The notes: generated by a model from the sequence alone, not told the origin. Positions 26,101-35,117 are shown, counted from the first letter of the stretch. The stretch: DNA of 47,311 bases from UBA1738 sp045655325 (GCA_045655325.1 JAZOOY010000047.1:1-47311); one strand, 5' to 3'. Numbers and translations are program-made.

Positions 26101-29100
26101 GATCACCTGTTGTTGGTTCGCCGTCTGTAGGTTCGCCTGTTCCTAGAGCAGGAATTACTTCTGTCTTTGTGTGTCCACATACTGTACATGTAAATGTCTT
26201 AACGCCATCTTCTGTAGCAGTAGCTTCTTTTGTTACTACACCTTCATCCCATGCGTGTGGTTCGCTTATAAAGTCACCACATGTACATGATTTTCTATGT
26301 TCGTTTTCATGAATTTCCCAATCGCCGTAAGCGTGTGGAATCTGTGGAAGAACTTCTGTTTCTACTTCACCACATACAAAGCAAGTATATGTCTTTAAAC
26401 CTTCTGCAAAGTGAGTAGGTCTCTTTGTGATTATACCTGCATCAAATGCATGTCCTGTTTCACAAGGATCATCAGTTTCGTCTCCACCAGTTGTTGGGTC
26501 ACCTGTTGTTGGATCGCCATCTGTTGGGTCACCTGTTCCTGTAGCAGGGATTACTTCTGTCTTTGCGTGTCCACATGCAGTACATGTATATGTCATAACA
26601 CCGTCTTCTGTAGCTGTAGGTTCTAATGTTACTACACCTTCATCATATGTGTGTGGTTCACTTACAAAGTTACCACATGAACATGTCTTGCTGTGTTCGT
26701 TTTCATGAATTTCCCATTCGCCGTAAGCGTGTGGAATCTGTGGAATTATTTCTGTTTCCTTTTCGCCACATACATCACAAGTGTATGTTATTAAACCAGT
26801 TGCAAAGTGTGTTGCAGGTCTTACAACGCCTTCACCGAAAGAGTGACCTGTTTCGCAAGGATCATCAGTTTCTTCTTCACCAGTTGTTGGATCACCTGTT
26901 GTTGGGTCGCCGTCTGTAGGGTCACCTGTTCCTAGAGCAGGAATTACTTCTATCTTTTCATAACCACATACATCACATGTGTACTTGATTCTGCCATCTA
27001 CAGTCTCAGTAGGCTGCTTTGTGATTACACCATCATCATATGTGTGTGGTTCTGTAATTTCGTCACCACATGAACATGTCTTGCTATGGTTTTCATCGTC
27101 AGCACCGAACCAATCACCGTATGCGTGTGGAATCTGAGGAATTACTTCTGTTTGAGAATTTCCACATACTGTACATGTAAATTCTTTTCTACCGATCTGA
27201 GTATGTGTTGCAGGAATGATTACCTTACCTGCATCCCACTTATGTGATTCGATTACTAGATCGCCACATTCTGAACATTCTTTTCTATGGTCTACGCCAC
27301 CGGCAATCCAGCTACCGTATGAGTGACCAAGAGATGGGATTACTAGATCTGTTAGTACAACTGTAGCTTCAGCATTTGCGAACTTAACGTCACAACCTGA
27401 ACAAATGTAGTGTGCCTTTGTACCATTTTCTGTACATGTTGCAGAAACTTCTGCTACAAATGTTGTCTTGTGGCCTTCTGCCTTAATTGTTTCTGTCTTT
27501 GTTCCGCTACATACTGTACATGTGTACTTCATAATACCATCTACTGTATGAGTTGCCGCCTTAATTACTTCGCCTTCATCCCAAGTATGTGCTTCTACTA
27601 CTTCGTCACCACATCCTGCACAGTACTTACTGTGATTTTCTGCACTAATTGGTGCCCAGTCATCGTAAGCGTGTGGAATCTGTGGAAGTACTTCTGTCTT
27701 TGTATGGTTACATACTGGACATGTGTATAGCTTACTACCTGCTGCAAAGTGTGTTGCAGGAGTTGTTACTGTACCTGCGTTCCAAGCATGTGCTTCTGTT
27801 ACTACATCACCACATCTTGAACATACCTTCTTATGGTTGTCTCCGTCCACTACCCAATCACCGTATGCGTGGCCAAGTGAAGGAATTACTAGATTTGTTA
27901 GCTCTACCTTTGCTTCGCTATCAGCAAATGTCTTACCACAGCCATCTACTGTACAAATGTAGTGTGCTTTTGTACCATTTTCTGTACATGTTGCAGCAAC
28001 TTCTGCTTTAAATGTTAACTTATGGCCTTCTGCCTTAATTACTTCTGTCTTTGTTCCGCTACATACTGTACATGTGTACTTCATTGTACCATCTACTGTG
28101 TGAGTTGCTGGCTTTGTTACAACTCCATTATCCCATGTATGTGCTTCTGTTACTACATCTCCACATCCTGCACAGTACTTACTATGATTTTCTGCACTAA
28201 TTGGTGCCCAGTCATCATAAGCGTGTGGAATCTGTGGAATTTCTTCTGTCTTTGTATGGTTACATACTGTACATGTGTATAGTTTTGAACCTGCTGCAAA
28301 GTGTGTTGCATTACTTACAACCTTACCAGCGTTCCAAGCGTGAGCTTCTGTTACTACATCGCCACATCTTGAACATACCTTCTTATGGTTGTCTCCGTCT
28401 ACTCCCCAATCGCCGTATGCGTGGCCAAGTAATGGAATTACTAGATTTGTTAGCTCTACCTTTGCTTCGCTATCAGCAAATGTCTTACCACAGCCATCTA
28501 CTGTACAAATGTAGTGTGCTTTTGTACCATTTTCTGTACATGTTGCAGCAACTTCTGCTACAAAAGTTAACTTATGGCCTTCTGCCTTAATTACTTCTGT
28601 CTTTGTTCCGCTACATACTGTACATGTGTACTTCATTGTACCATCTACTGTGTGAGTTGCAGGCTTTGTTACAACGCCTTCACCCCATGTATGTACTTCT
28701 GTTACTACGTTACCTTCTTCGTTACACATACAGTGTTTGCTGTGTGTATCTGCACCGTAGTCAGCTTCCCATTCACCATATACGTGACCTGTTGCCTTAA
28801 TAGCCTCTGTGTATGTATCGCCACAGATACATCTGTATGTCATAACACCGTCTTTTGTATGTGTTGGATTAAGTGTTACATTACCTTTATATGAGTGATC
28901 GCTTAACTTTGTTCCACATACGTCACATTTGTGGTCGCTATCGTTATCTGCGCATTCGCTTAGCTTTGTTCCACATACGTCACAGTTGTGGTCGCTATCG
29001 TTATCTGCACACTCGCTTAACTTTGTTCCACATACGTCACAGTTGTGGTCGCTATCGTTATCTGCGCAGTCGCTTAGCTTTGTTCCACATACGTCACAGT

Positions 29101-30475
29101 TGTGGTCGCTATCGTTATCTGCACACTCGCTTAGCTTTGTTCCACATACGTCACAGTTGTGGTCGCTATTGGTATCTGCACAGTCTGTCAGCTTATCTCC
29201 ACAATAATCACAGTTATGATCATTGTCTTTATCTTCACAGTAGCACATTACTCCGCCACAGATATCACATTTATTGTTGTCGTCTGCATCAACACAGTCA
29301 CTTAACTTGTCTCCACATACGTCACATTTGTGGTCGCTATTGTTATCTGCACAGTCTGTTAGCTTTGTTCCGCATACGTCACAGTTGTGGTCGCTATTGG
29401 TATCTGCACATTCACTTAGCTTTTCTCCACAAGTGTCACACATATGGTTATTATCGTCATCTTCATGTACGTGTGGAGCTTCGCCTGTAACGGAAATTGA
29501 ACCATCTACAAAATCTACTTCAATTTCTTCCGGTACAAAGTCAAATACACCGTTTGTACCGATTGTTATGTCATATTCTGCTTCTGCATCCGGTACTGTA
29601 AATACCAAGATTGCAATAGTACCGTTTGACTTTTCAGCGTCGGCATCTTCTTTACCATCCCAAAGAAGATTTACACTACCGGAAATTTCCGGTGTATCTA
29701 CATTAGGACCATAGCTATCATCATCAGCTTCAGGGTCCTGTGAACCGAATGGAGATGTAAATGCAAGTTTGCTAAGTGCATCTCCGCGCTTAACATCTGT
29801 TAGAGTCAACTCTTCAGGGAAAGCAATTTCAAGCTTCATTCCAAGTACGCCTGTATTATCAGAAATAGTAATCGGAACTTCTACCCCTTCAAGTGAATCC
29901 TTGCTTCTGTCTACTGTCACGTCAGAAACAGCAATTTCAGGTCTTGTTTCAATAACTGAGACTACGCCATCAACGAAATCAGGGAAAACGTCAATAATTG
30001 GTTTTCCATCTTCGTCCTTTTCGCTGTATACACCATTTGTATCGATTTCTATTGCATAATCTTTTACAGTTTCTTTTGAAACTTCAAAAGTCAATACTGC
30101 AATAACACCATTTGATGTATCTGCGCCTTCCTGTCCGTCCCACAAAAGATTTACTTCTCCAGCTGGAAGAGTTGATAAATCTCCACCATCTTTGGCCGGA
30201 TTTGTAAATTCCAATGTGCTAAGTGCTTCACCTCGTTCAATATCTTTCAAGGTCAAGCCCTCATCATATGCTATCTCAAGCTTCATTCCAAGAATTCCTG
30301 TGTTACCAGAAACTTCAATAGGAACTTCTACTTCTGCTGTTCCAACGCCTTGCTTTACAGCATCAACGTCACCTACAGCAATCTCGAAATCAGCAGCATA
30401 TACAGCTACTGGTAGTGAGAATAGCATTGACAGTACACATAGCATAGCTAATGCTTTTTTTGCCAAATTTTTCAT
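23168..30475 (-). CDS. Giant S-layer-anchored protein: cohesin-like x2, Cys-rich repeats, DPTTG stalk, SLH x3
   Basis: A 2435-residue exported protein. Order: signal peptide (1-27, cut after VYA); two cohesin-like modules (about 29-175 and 180-330; GILGMKLEIAYDEGLTL and GVLGMKLEIAF); ten 19-residue CDxCG repeats (about 335-525); 17 Cys-rich modules of the H-[WYF]-D-x-G-x-V-x-T...YTCTVCG...T-E-x-I-P type (to about 1765); 36 DPTTG pentapeptides (about 1769-1948); five more Cys-rich modules (to about 2215); and three SLH repeats (about 2254-2435) for non-covalent wall anchoring. The ATG at 30475 follows AGGAGG; a GTG five codons earlier lies at the RBS. The cohesins would be displayed at the far end of a long fibre. 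The function of the Cys-rich modules is unknown. Confidence 0.88.
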   Translation of the reverse strand: MKNLAKKALAMLCVLSMLFSLPVAVYAADFEIAVGDVDAVKQGVGTAEVEVPIEVSGNTGILGMKLEIAYDEGLTLKDIERGEALSTLEFTNPAKDGGDLSTLPAGEVNLLWDGQEGADTSNGVIAVLTFEVSKETVKDYAIEIDTNGVYSEKDEDGKPIIDVFPDFVDGVVSVIETRPEIAVSDVTVDRSKDSLEGVEVPITISDNTGVLGMKLEIAFPEELTLTDVKRGDALSKLAFTSPFGSQDPEADDDSYGPNVDTPEISGSVNLLWDGKEDADAEKSNGTIAILVFTVPDAEAEYDITIGTNGVFDFVPEEIEVDFVDGSISVTGEAPHVHEDDDNNHMCDTCGEKLSECADTNSDHNCDVCGTKLTDCADNNSDHKCDVCGDKLSDCVDADDNNKCDICGGVMCYCEDKDNDHNCDYCGDKLTDCADTNSDHNCDVCGTKLSECADNDSDHNCDVCGTKLSDCADNDSDHNCDVCGTKLSECADNDSDHNCDVCGTKLSECADNDSDHKCDVCGTKLSDHSYKGNVTLNPTHTKDGVMTYRCICGDTYTEAIKATGHVYGEWEADYGADTHSKHCMCNEEGNVVTEVHTWGEGVVTKPATHTVDGTMKYTCTVCSGTKTEVIKAEGHKLTFVAEVAATCTENGTKAHYICTVDGCGKTFADSEAKVELTNLVIPLLGHAYGDWGVDGDNHKKVCSRCGDVVTEAHAWNAGKVVSNATHFAAGSKLYTCTVCNHTKTEEIPQIPHAYDDWAPISAENHSKYCAGCGDVVTEAHTWDNGVVTKPATHTVDGTMKYTCTVCSGTKTEVIKAEGHKLTFKAEVAATCTENGTKAHYICTVDGCGKTFADSEAKVELTNLVIPSLGHAYGDWVVDGDNHKKVCSRCGDVVTEAHAWNAGTVTTPATHFAAGSKLYTCPVCNHTKTEVLPQIPHAYDDWAPISAENHSKYCAGCGDEVVEAHTWDEGEVIKAATHTVDGIMKYTCTVCSGTKTETIKAEGHKTTFVAEVSATCTENGTKAHYICSGCDVKFANAEATVVLTDLVIPSLGHSYGSWIAGGVDHRKECSECGDLVIESHKWDAGKVIIPATHTQIGRKEFTCTVCGNSQTEVIPQIPHAYGDWFGADDENHSKTCSCGDEITEPHTYDDGVITKQPTETVDGRIKYTCDVCGYEKIEVIPALGTGDPTDGDPTTGDPTTGEEETDDPCETGHSFGEGVVRPATHFATGLITYTCDVCGEKETEIIPQIPHAYGEWEIHENEHSKTCSCGNFVSEPHTYDEGVVTLEPTATEDGVMTYTCTACGHAKTEVIPATGTGDPTDGDPTTGDPTTGGDETDDPCETGHAFDAGIITKRPTHFAEGLKTYTCFVCGEVETEVLPQIPHAYGDWEIHENEHRKSCTCGDFISEPHAWDEGVVTKEATATEDGVKTFTCTVCGHTKTEVIPALGTGEPTDGEPTTGDPTTGDPTTGDPTTGDPCETGHTYDAGIITQRPTHFAAGIKTYTCEVCGETMTEIVPQIPHAYGDWEIYENEHSKTCSCGDFISEPHAWDEGVVTKEPTSTEDGIKTFTCTVCGHTKTEVLPSTGTGEPTDDPCEEGHTWNDGVVTTPATCLDGVKTFTCTVCGETKTEVIPATGVHTWDEGVITKRPTHFASGIKTFTCDVCYETYTEIVPMVPHAYGEWTIYENEHRRSCSCGYVEKEAHAHDKWEIVDDNAHKDVCKCGFVIATEEHTWDEGVVTKEPTATETGVKTFTCTACEHTKTEEIPATGTGDPTTGDPTTGDPTTGDPTTGDPTTGDPTTGDPTTGDPTTGDPTTGDPTTGDPTTGDPTTGDPTTGDPTTGDPTTGDPTTGDPTTGDPTTGDPTTGDPTTGDPTTGDPTTGDPTTGDPTTGDPTTGDPTTGDPTTGDPTTGDPTTGDPTTGDPTTGDPTTGDPTTGDPTTGDPTTGDPTTGDPTDDPCETGHTYDEGVVTTPATCTEDGVKTYTCTVCGETYTEVIPAKGHTYGDFVADGDVHKKVCSCGDVVTEAHAYDEGVVTKEPTATEEGIKTYTCTVCGNTKTTTLPATGTGEPTDDPCEEGHTWNEGVVTTPATCAVDGVKTFTCTVCGEQKTEVIPATGVHTYDEGVVTTPATCTEDGVKTFTCTVCGTTYTEVIPAKGHSHGDWAKEDDDNHAKTCACGDVIREAHTWDDGVVTLEPTYTAEGIRTYTCSVCNGEKTETIAKKKRTGGGSPSSIKKDEDKEPDEPTDPTDPTDKPVNVGNFVDIQPSDWFYSAIEFAVENGLMFGTADDKFDPHMNTTRGMIVTVLYRLEGSPAVEGGNATFGDVVPGAYYYDAVIWGQKNGIIYGFSEAEYGPDVIVTREQLVAIMQRYAEFKGYDVSVRADISGYSDAEQVSDWALENVKYGVGSGLIQGRSESTINPLDNAMRAEFAAIMMRFVEMYK
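24631..25170 (-). repeat. 36-copy 15-bp tandem repeat encoding (DPTTG)n
   Basis: Thirty-six contiguous 15-bp units (for example GATCACCTGTTGTTG on the plus strand) with a few synonymous variants (GATC/GGTC, ACC/GCC, CTG/CAG). Unit length is a multiple of three, so gain or loss of copies keeps frame. Shorter runs of the same unit occur at 26060-26120, 26490-26545 and 26880-26930. Confidence 0.97.
28902..29467 (-). repeat. Ten 57-bp repeats encoding 19-residue Cys/Asp-rich units
   Basis: Units of the form CADNDSDHNCDVCGTKLSE repeat about every 57 bp, ten in total. The central five (about 28970-29160 and flanks) are nearly identical; the outer ones are more diverged. Each has three Cys, one His and an Asp/Asn-rich DxDxD-like segment. 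Confidence 0.93.
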
Positions 30476-30505
30476 CGTGTACCTCCTCACAAAGTGTTGT
30501 TTTTT

Positions 30506-30536
30506 CCTGCTTTTTATATTTCTAAAAGTAAGCAGG
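30506..30536 (-). promoter_or_regulatory. Hairpin in the leader of the giant surface-protein gene
   Basis: CCTGCTT (30506-30512) pairs with AAGCAGG (30530-30536) across a 17-base AT-rich loop, about 30 bases upstream of the start. It may affect mRNA stability; there is no T-run for termination. Confidence 0.35.
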
Positions 30537-30618
30537 TTAACTTTTTATTTATTCTGCTCTATTTGCTTGGCTACTTTATAGGCAGATTTTTAACAAAACT
30601 ATTTATTAGCTTTGCTAA

Positions 30619-31827
30619 TTACTTTGAAATTGTTAACTCACCGTTTACGATAGCTACGTCAACAAGGTTAAGGTCATTATCTACAATACCGTTTTCAGTA
30701 AGTGAGATTTTGTAAGTACCTTCACTTGCGCTGTCGCTAACCTTGAAAGTTAACAGCAAGATTGAACCGTCTTTAACATTTTCAGGTGCGATTTCAACAC
30801 CATCCCAAAGGAACTTCGGTTCGTTTATAAGGTCTTTTGAAGTTGTTAAATCCAAATCACCTTCAATCGCATCACCGTTCTTTGCTGATACCAATGTGCA
30901 AACACTTCTGTCATAATCAAGAAGAAGTGTCATACCCAAGATACCAGGGTTATTGCTAACCTTAACTGCAACTGTAACTTCTTCACCAGGTTTTGCACTT
31001 ACCTTATCAACAGTAAATGCTGTTGCTGAAGGATCAACCGGTGTTTCAATTGGTTCTGAAGATGAATCGTCATCACCTGTTGTGTCATCGCCTACTGTTG
31101 GATCGCCTGTTGTGTTACCACTGCTTGGCTCGTCCTCTTTTGGCTCTTCTTCTACCGGCTTGTTTTCATCTTCCTTTTTGTCTTCATCAGGTTTATCCTG
31201 TTCATTGTTTTCGCCTATAACGTTCAAGCAAAAACGTTTCAAGATTGCTGCAAGCTGTGATCTTTGAACTTCAGCTTTTGGAGAAATCTCTGTCTCTGAT
31301 GTTCCTGTTATAAGCCCGCTTGCGTTTGCCCATTTAAGATTTTTTACTGCATACTCGCTGATTTCACCAGCATCTGCAAACTTATCAAGTTCTGCTTCTT
31401 TTGAAACATCATAGTTTTTATATGAAGCATATCTGTATACGATTGCTGCAAGCTGTTCACGAGTTGCATTATCGTTAGGACCAAATGATGTGCCATATCC
31501 GCTTACGATTCCGTTGCTTGATGCCCAAGCTACAGCGTCATAATACCAGTCTGACTTTGTAACATCATCAAAATCTTTACCTGCTGCTGCAGGTGATCCA
31601 TCAAGTCTCCACAATACTGAAACAATCATGCCTCTTGTGGTTTTTCCTGATGGTGCGAATTCGCTATCGCTTATTCCGCTCATTAGGTTGTTTTCACGAA
31701 CGTATTCAACATCGTTATAGAACCAATCTGATTCTACAACGTCAGCAAATCCATTTGCTGAAACTGCTGTAATCGCCATGCACAAAACCAAAAGCATTGT
31801 AAGGATAGCTATCATTCTCTTTCCCAT
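30619..31827 (-). CDS. SLH-linker-cohesin surface protein
   Basis: A 402-residue exported protein. Signal peptide (1-24, MGKRMIAILTMLLVLCMAITAVSA), three N-terminal SLH repeats (about 25-205; FADVVESDWFYNDVEYV, GYGTSFGPNDNATREQLAAIVYRYA), an acidic linker (about 210-272, with one TGDPTVG relative of the DPTTG unit) and a C-terminal cohesin module (about 275-402; NPGILGMTLLLDYD, FLWDGVE). It is a minimal anchoring scaffoldin: SLH repeats bind wall polymer and the cohesin would hold a dockerin partner. The ATG at 31827 follows GGAGTG. It lies between the dockerin protein and the giant fibre gene. Confidence 0.9.
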   Translation of the reverse strand: MGKRMIAILTMLLVLCMAITAVSANGFADVVESDWFYNDVEYVRENNLMSGISDSEFAPSGKTTRGMIVSVLWRLDGSPAAAGKDFDDVTKSDWYYDAVAWASSNGIVSGYGTSFGPNDNATREQLAAIVYRYASYKNYDVSKEAELDKFADAGEISEYAVKNLKWANASGLITGTSETEISPKAEVQRSQLAAILKRFCLNVIGENNEQDKPDEDKKEDENKPVEEEPKEDEPSSGNTTGDPTVGDDTTGDDDSSSEPIETPVDPSATAFTVDKVSAKPGEEVTVAVKVSNNPGILGMTLLLDYDRSVCTLVSAKNGDAIEGDLDLTTSKDLINEPKFLWDGVEIAPENVKDGSILLLTFKVSDSASEGTYKISLTENGIVDNDLNLVDVAIVNGELTISK

Positions 31828-31881
31828 TGTTGTCACTCCTTTTTTCCCATACATATATAATAGGAAGATTCTCTATTTTTT

Positions 31882-31926
31882 AATTGGTTTTGCAAGGAGC
31901 ACCTTGCGGTGTTCCCTGCACCAATT
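31882..31926 (-). other. Long imperfect hairpin between two surface-protein genes
   Basis: AATTGGT (31882-31888) pairs with ACCAATT (31920-31926) and the interior pairs further (TGC/GCA, CACC/GGTG) with small bulges and a GCAA loop. No T-run follows on either strand, so it is more likely an mRNA processing or stability element, or a weak terminator, within a surface-protein operon. Confidence 0.5.
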
Positions 31927-31935
31927 ATAAATTAA

Positions 31936-34900
31936 TTAAAATCCAACGTCGTAACCGCCGGCAACCTTTCTTCTTAGAAGGATAACGTCTTTTGCTGTGT
32001 GCTTTGTATCAGCGTCAACGTCTGCTGCTTTTTCGTTAATATCTACATCCCATCCGCCTGTGATGTATCTTCTTGTAAGAACAATGTCGTCTGATCGAAT
32101 TTTTCCGTCATCGTTTACGTCACCAAGAACATATGCAGGAGCAACTGTTACCTTACCGTCAACTGTTGTTACTGGTACATCGATAAAATCATTATTATCT
32201 GCCCAAGCATAAGAGGACACTATTTCAGTTACCTTTACTTCATACTCACCCGCCTGAGCATTTTCTATCACTTCAAAATTAAGCAATAGCAATTCGCCAT
32301 CTTTACTGCTATTTTCCATGCTATCCCAAACAAACTTCTTCGGATTTTCTTTGTTGGTAAAAGAGGAAGGTGTAAATCCTTCAAGAACACTTCCATTTAC
32401 AGCACCAATAAGGTTAAGGGCAGAATCATCGTATTCAATCCATAGCGTTAATCCCGCTAAACCTGTATTCTTTTCAACATTAACAGCAACTGTTACTTCT
32501 TCGCCAACCTTTGCAGTTGCATTACCAACTGTAATTACCATTGGGTCAACAAGCTTGTCAATAGTTTCTGTCTTTGTTCCCTTACATACTGAACATGTAT
32601 ATGTCTTAACGCCTTCAGCTTCAGTTGTAGGTTCCTGAGTCACAACGCCTTCGCCCCAAGCGTGCTCTTCAGCAGTTGTTGCGTATCCACATCCGCAGAT
32701 GTCACTGTGTCCGCCTTCTACAGGGATACAACCGATAACACCGTGAGTGTGGTCAGCCTTTTTATCATCTGTAATTGAAATATTGCTAATTGTAAAGTAG
32801 CCGTCGTTTGCTGCAGCCGCATATCCTTTATATGCACCATACATATCCACCTGAACACCAATACTCTTGATTTCTGTCAGCGTAGATGTTCCGCCGCCGT
32901 TTACCATATCTTCAATATAGAACTCAAGTGTTACAGCATCTCCTGTGTTTGCGATAGCATTTGCATTCTTGATATATCCGATTGTGTTACCCTGTGTTGT
33001 TCCGTTTTCTGAATCATATAGACGCAGGTTAACTGACATATTATTGTATGGATTTCCGATTGAATTTAAAATTTCATCTGCCTTAAAGTCAAATGTAACC
33101 TTTAGGCTATCGCTTGTTGATACAGGAACTTCAGGAATAATTCTCAAACGAACCTGTGAACTTGTTGCTCCTTCTGCTTCTTTTTCGTAAAGATCCTTTG
33201 TGGTAAGCTTATATGTACCATTTCCTTCGTCTGTCATGTAATCTACTGTTGGTTTAGCTGTAGGCTTACCTGTCAATTCTCTTGCAACTGTTACAGTAAA
33301 GTTGTCAATATAGATTTTTGATGCATTTCTTGGTCGGAAGTAAAGTGCAAAATTACCTGCTGTTGTCCAGTCACCTGTTCCACCAAAATCTTTATATTCA
33401 ACTGTCTTTGTAATTGTTGTCCATGTATCGGCTGGCACTTCATGATAGAAAGTTGTAAATGGTTCCATATTGCCAGCACTGTTTCTTAACCATAAATCAG
33501 GCTGTGTGCCGTTTGAGTAAACATCTACACTATATGTAAGAATGTCGCCTGCCTGGAATGAAAAGTTATCTGCAAGCTTAACACCTGCTGTGTTACCGTT
33601 AGCGTTTGCAAGGTTTGACAATTCAACAACGCCGTCTCTTCCGCCGATTCCATCTGCATCAGCAGCTGTTCCGCCATTTTTCCATGTAATATCGCTTGCA
33701 TCTTCAACTACGATTTCAACAATGGTTGCTCTGTCAACTTCTTCTTCAATCTTATCAAGAACTTCTGTCTTAGTTGCACCACATGCTGTACATGTATATG
33801 TCTTAACGCCTTCTGTTTCAGTTGTAGGTTCTACTGTTACAACACCGCCGTTCCATGTGTGTGCTTCTGTTACTACGTCGCCACATGAACATGACTTCTT
33901 GTGGTTGTCGCCATCTTCTACCCAAACACTGTATGTGTGTTCGTGATCTTCTTTTGTTCCGGTTCCAACCTGAATATTGCTGATTGTAAAGTAACCATCG
34001 TTTGCCTCAGTCTGGTATCCCTTACAAGCACCATTCATGTCTACCTGAACACCAATACTCTTAACTTCAGTTAGTGAAGATGTTCCACCGCCATTTTCCA
34101 TATCCGCAATGTAGTATTCAAGAGTAACAGGTGCACCTGTATTTGCTGCCACATGTGCGTTTTTAATATAGCCTATTGTGGCAGCCTGGTTTGTTCCGTT
34201 TATTGAATCATATAGACGCAGGTTTACTGTCATTACGTCGTATGGGGTTCCAATTGAATTCAAAATTCCTGCAGCCTCAAAATCAAATGTAATCTTAAGG
34301 TCCTCATTGATTGAAACAGGAACTTCAGGAATGATTCTCAATCTTACCTGTGAACTCCATGCTCCTGATTGTTCCTCTGCAACAATGCCAGCAGTTGTAC
34401 ACTTGTAAACGCCATTTCCTTCATCTGTAACATAGTCCACCTTTTCTATTGATGGCTTACCTGTCAATTCTCTTGCAACTGTTACAGTAAAGTTGTCAAT
34501 ATAGATTTTTGAAGCATTTCTTGGTCTGAAGTAAAGAGCAAAATTACCGGATATTCCCGTGAATGTACCTGCGCCTGTTCCTGCAGCATTTAGTGCTTCA
34601 AGTTCTTCAGTAGTGATTGTCTTTGTAATTGTTGTCCATGTGTTTGCTGTTACTTCGTGAAAGAATTTTGTAAATGGTTCCAAACTACCGGATTGATTTC
34701 TTAGCCAGACATCAGGCTGAGTACCATTTGAATAAACATCTACACTGTATGTAAGAGTGTCGCCTGCCTGGAATGCAAATCCGTCAGGTAATTTAACACC
34801 TGCTGTGTTGTCGTTCGAATTAGCAAGATTTGATAATTCAATAACGCCATCCCTTCCGCCGATTCCATCGGCATCCGCTGCCGCACCGCCGTTTAACCAA

Positions 34901-35031
34901 GTGATGTCACTTGCGTCTTCAACTACGATGCTAACAACAGTTTCTGTTGCTGCTGATACCGGCACAGCTATAAATGTGCTAGCAATCATGCATAGTGAAA
35001 GCAATAATGCAAATAATCTTTTACATTTCAT
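31936..35031 (-). CDS. Secreted cohesin- and dockerin-bearing protein with duplicated lectin-like modules
   Basis: A 1031-residue exported protein. Signal peptide (1-27), then two homologous copies (about 32-355 and 445-755) of a beta-sandwich unit, each with TLTYSVDVYSNGTQPD, LYFRPRNASKIYIDNF and SSQVRLRIIPEVPVS, resembling carbohydrate-binding jelly rolls. Each copy is followed by one or two Cys-rich modules like those of the giant fibre. A cohesin module (about 845-965; LAGLTLWIEYDDSALNL) and a type I dockerin (about 968-1031; DVNDDGKIRSDD and DVDADTKHTAKD calcium loops) end the protein. The dockerin could dock onto the SLH-anchored cohesins encoded downstream, and its own cohesin could bind another dockerin. 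RBS AGGAGG. Confidence 0.88.
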   Translation of the reverse strand: MKCKRLFALLLSLCMIASTFIAVPVSAATETVVSIVVEDASDITWLNGGAAADADGIGGRDGVIELSNLANSNDNTAGVKLPDGFAFQAGDTLTYSVDVYSNGTQPDVWLRNQSGSLEPFTKFFHEVTANTWTTITKTITTEELEALNAAGTGAGTFTGISGNFALYFRPRNASKIYIDNFTVTVARELTGKPSIEKVDYVTDEGNGVYKCTTAGIVAEEQSGAWSSQVRLRIIPEVPVSINEDLKITFDFEAAGILNSIGTPYDVMTVNLRLYDSINGTNQAATIGYIKNAHVAANTGAPVTLEYYIADMENGGGTSSLTEVKSIGVQVDMNGACKGYQTEANDGYFTISNIQVGTGTKEDHEHTYSVWVEDGDNHKKSCSCGDVVTEAHTWNGGVVTVEPTTETEGVKTYTCTACGATKTEVLDKIEEEVDRATIVEIVVEDASDITWKNGGTAADADGIGGRDGVVELSNLANANGNTAGVKLADNFSFQAGDILTYSVDVYSNGTQPDLWLRNSAGNMEPFTTFYHEVPADTWTTITKTVEYKDFGGTGDWTTAGNFALYFRPRNASKIYIDNFTVTVARELTGKPTAKPTVDYMTDEGNGTYKLTTKDLYEKEAEGATSSQVRLRIIPEVPVSTSDSLKVTFDFKADEILNSIGNPYNNMSVNLRLYDSENGTTQGNTIGYIKNANAIANTGDAVTLEFYIEDMVNGGGTSTLTEIKSIGVQVDMYGAYKGYAAAANDGYFTISNISITDDKKADHTHGVIGCIPVEGGHSDICGCGYATTAEEHAWGEGVVTQEPTTEAEGVKTYTCSVCKGTKTETIDKLVDPMVITVGNATAKVGEEVTVAVNVEKNTGLAGLTLWIEYDDSALNLIGAVNGSVLEGFTPSSFTNKENPKKFVWDSMENSSKDGELLLLNFEVIENAQAGEYEVKVTEIVSSYAWADNNDFIDVPVTTVDGKVTVAPAYVLGDVNDDGKIRSDDIVLTRRYITGGWDVDINEKAADVDADTKHTAKDVILLRRKVAGGYDVGF

Positions 35032-35070
35032 CTTTCTTTTCCTCCTATTGTGTTAAAAATTTTTATTTAT

Positions 35071-35117
35071 GACCGTACAATTCTCACCATACGGACAAAG
35101 TAGATAGGTATATCTAC
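35071..35117 (-). promoter_or_regulatory. Leader hairpins upstream of the dockerin protein
   Basis: Two short hairpins lie in the about 90-base leader: GTAGATA/TATCTAC (35100-35117, four-base loop) and CCGTA/TACGG (35073-35094). I see no match to a known riboswitch. Confidence 0.35.

Noticed and set aside
28873..29490. Plus-strand open frame of about 205 codons over the CDxCG repeats
   Set aside because: Mirror of the repetitive minus-strand coding sequence, with repetitive nonsense composition and no RBS.
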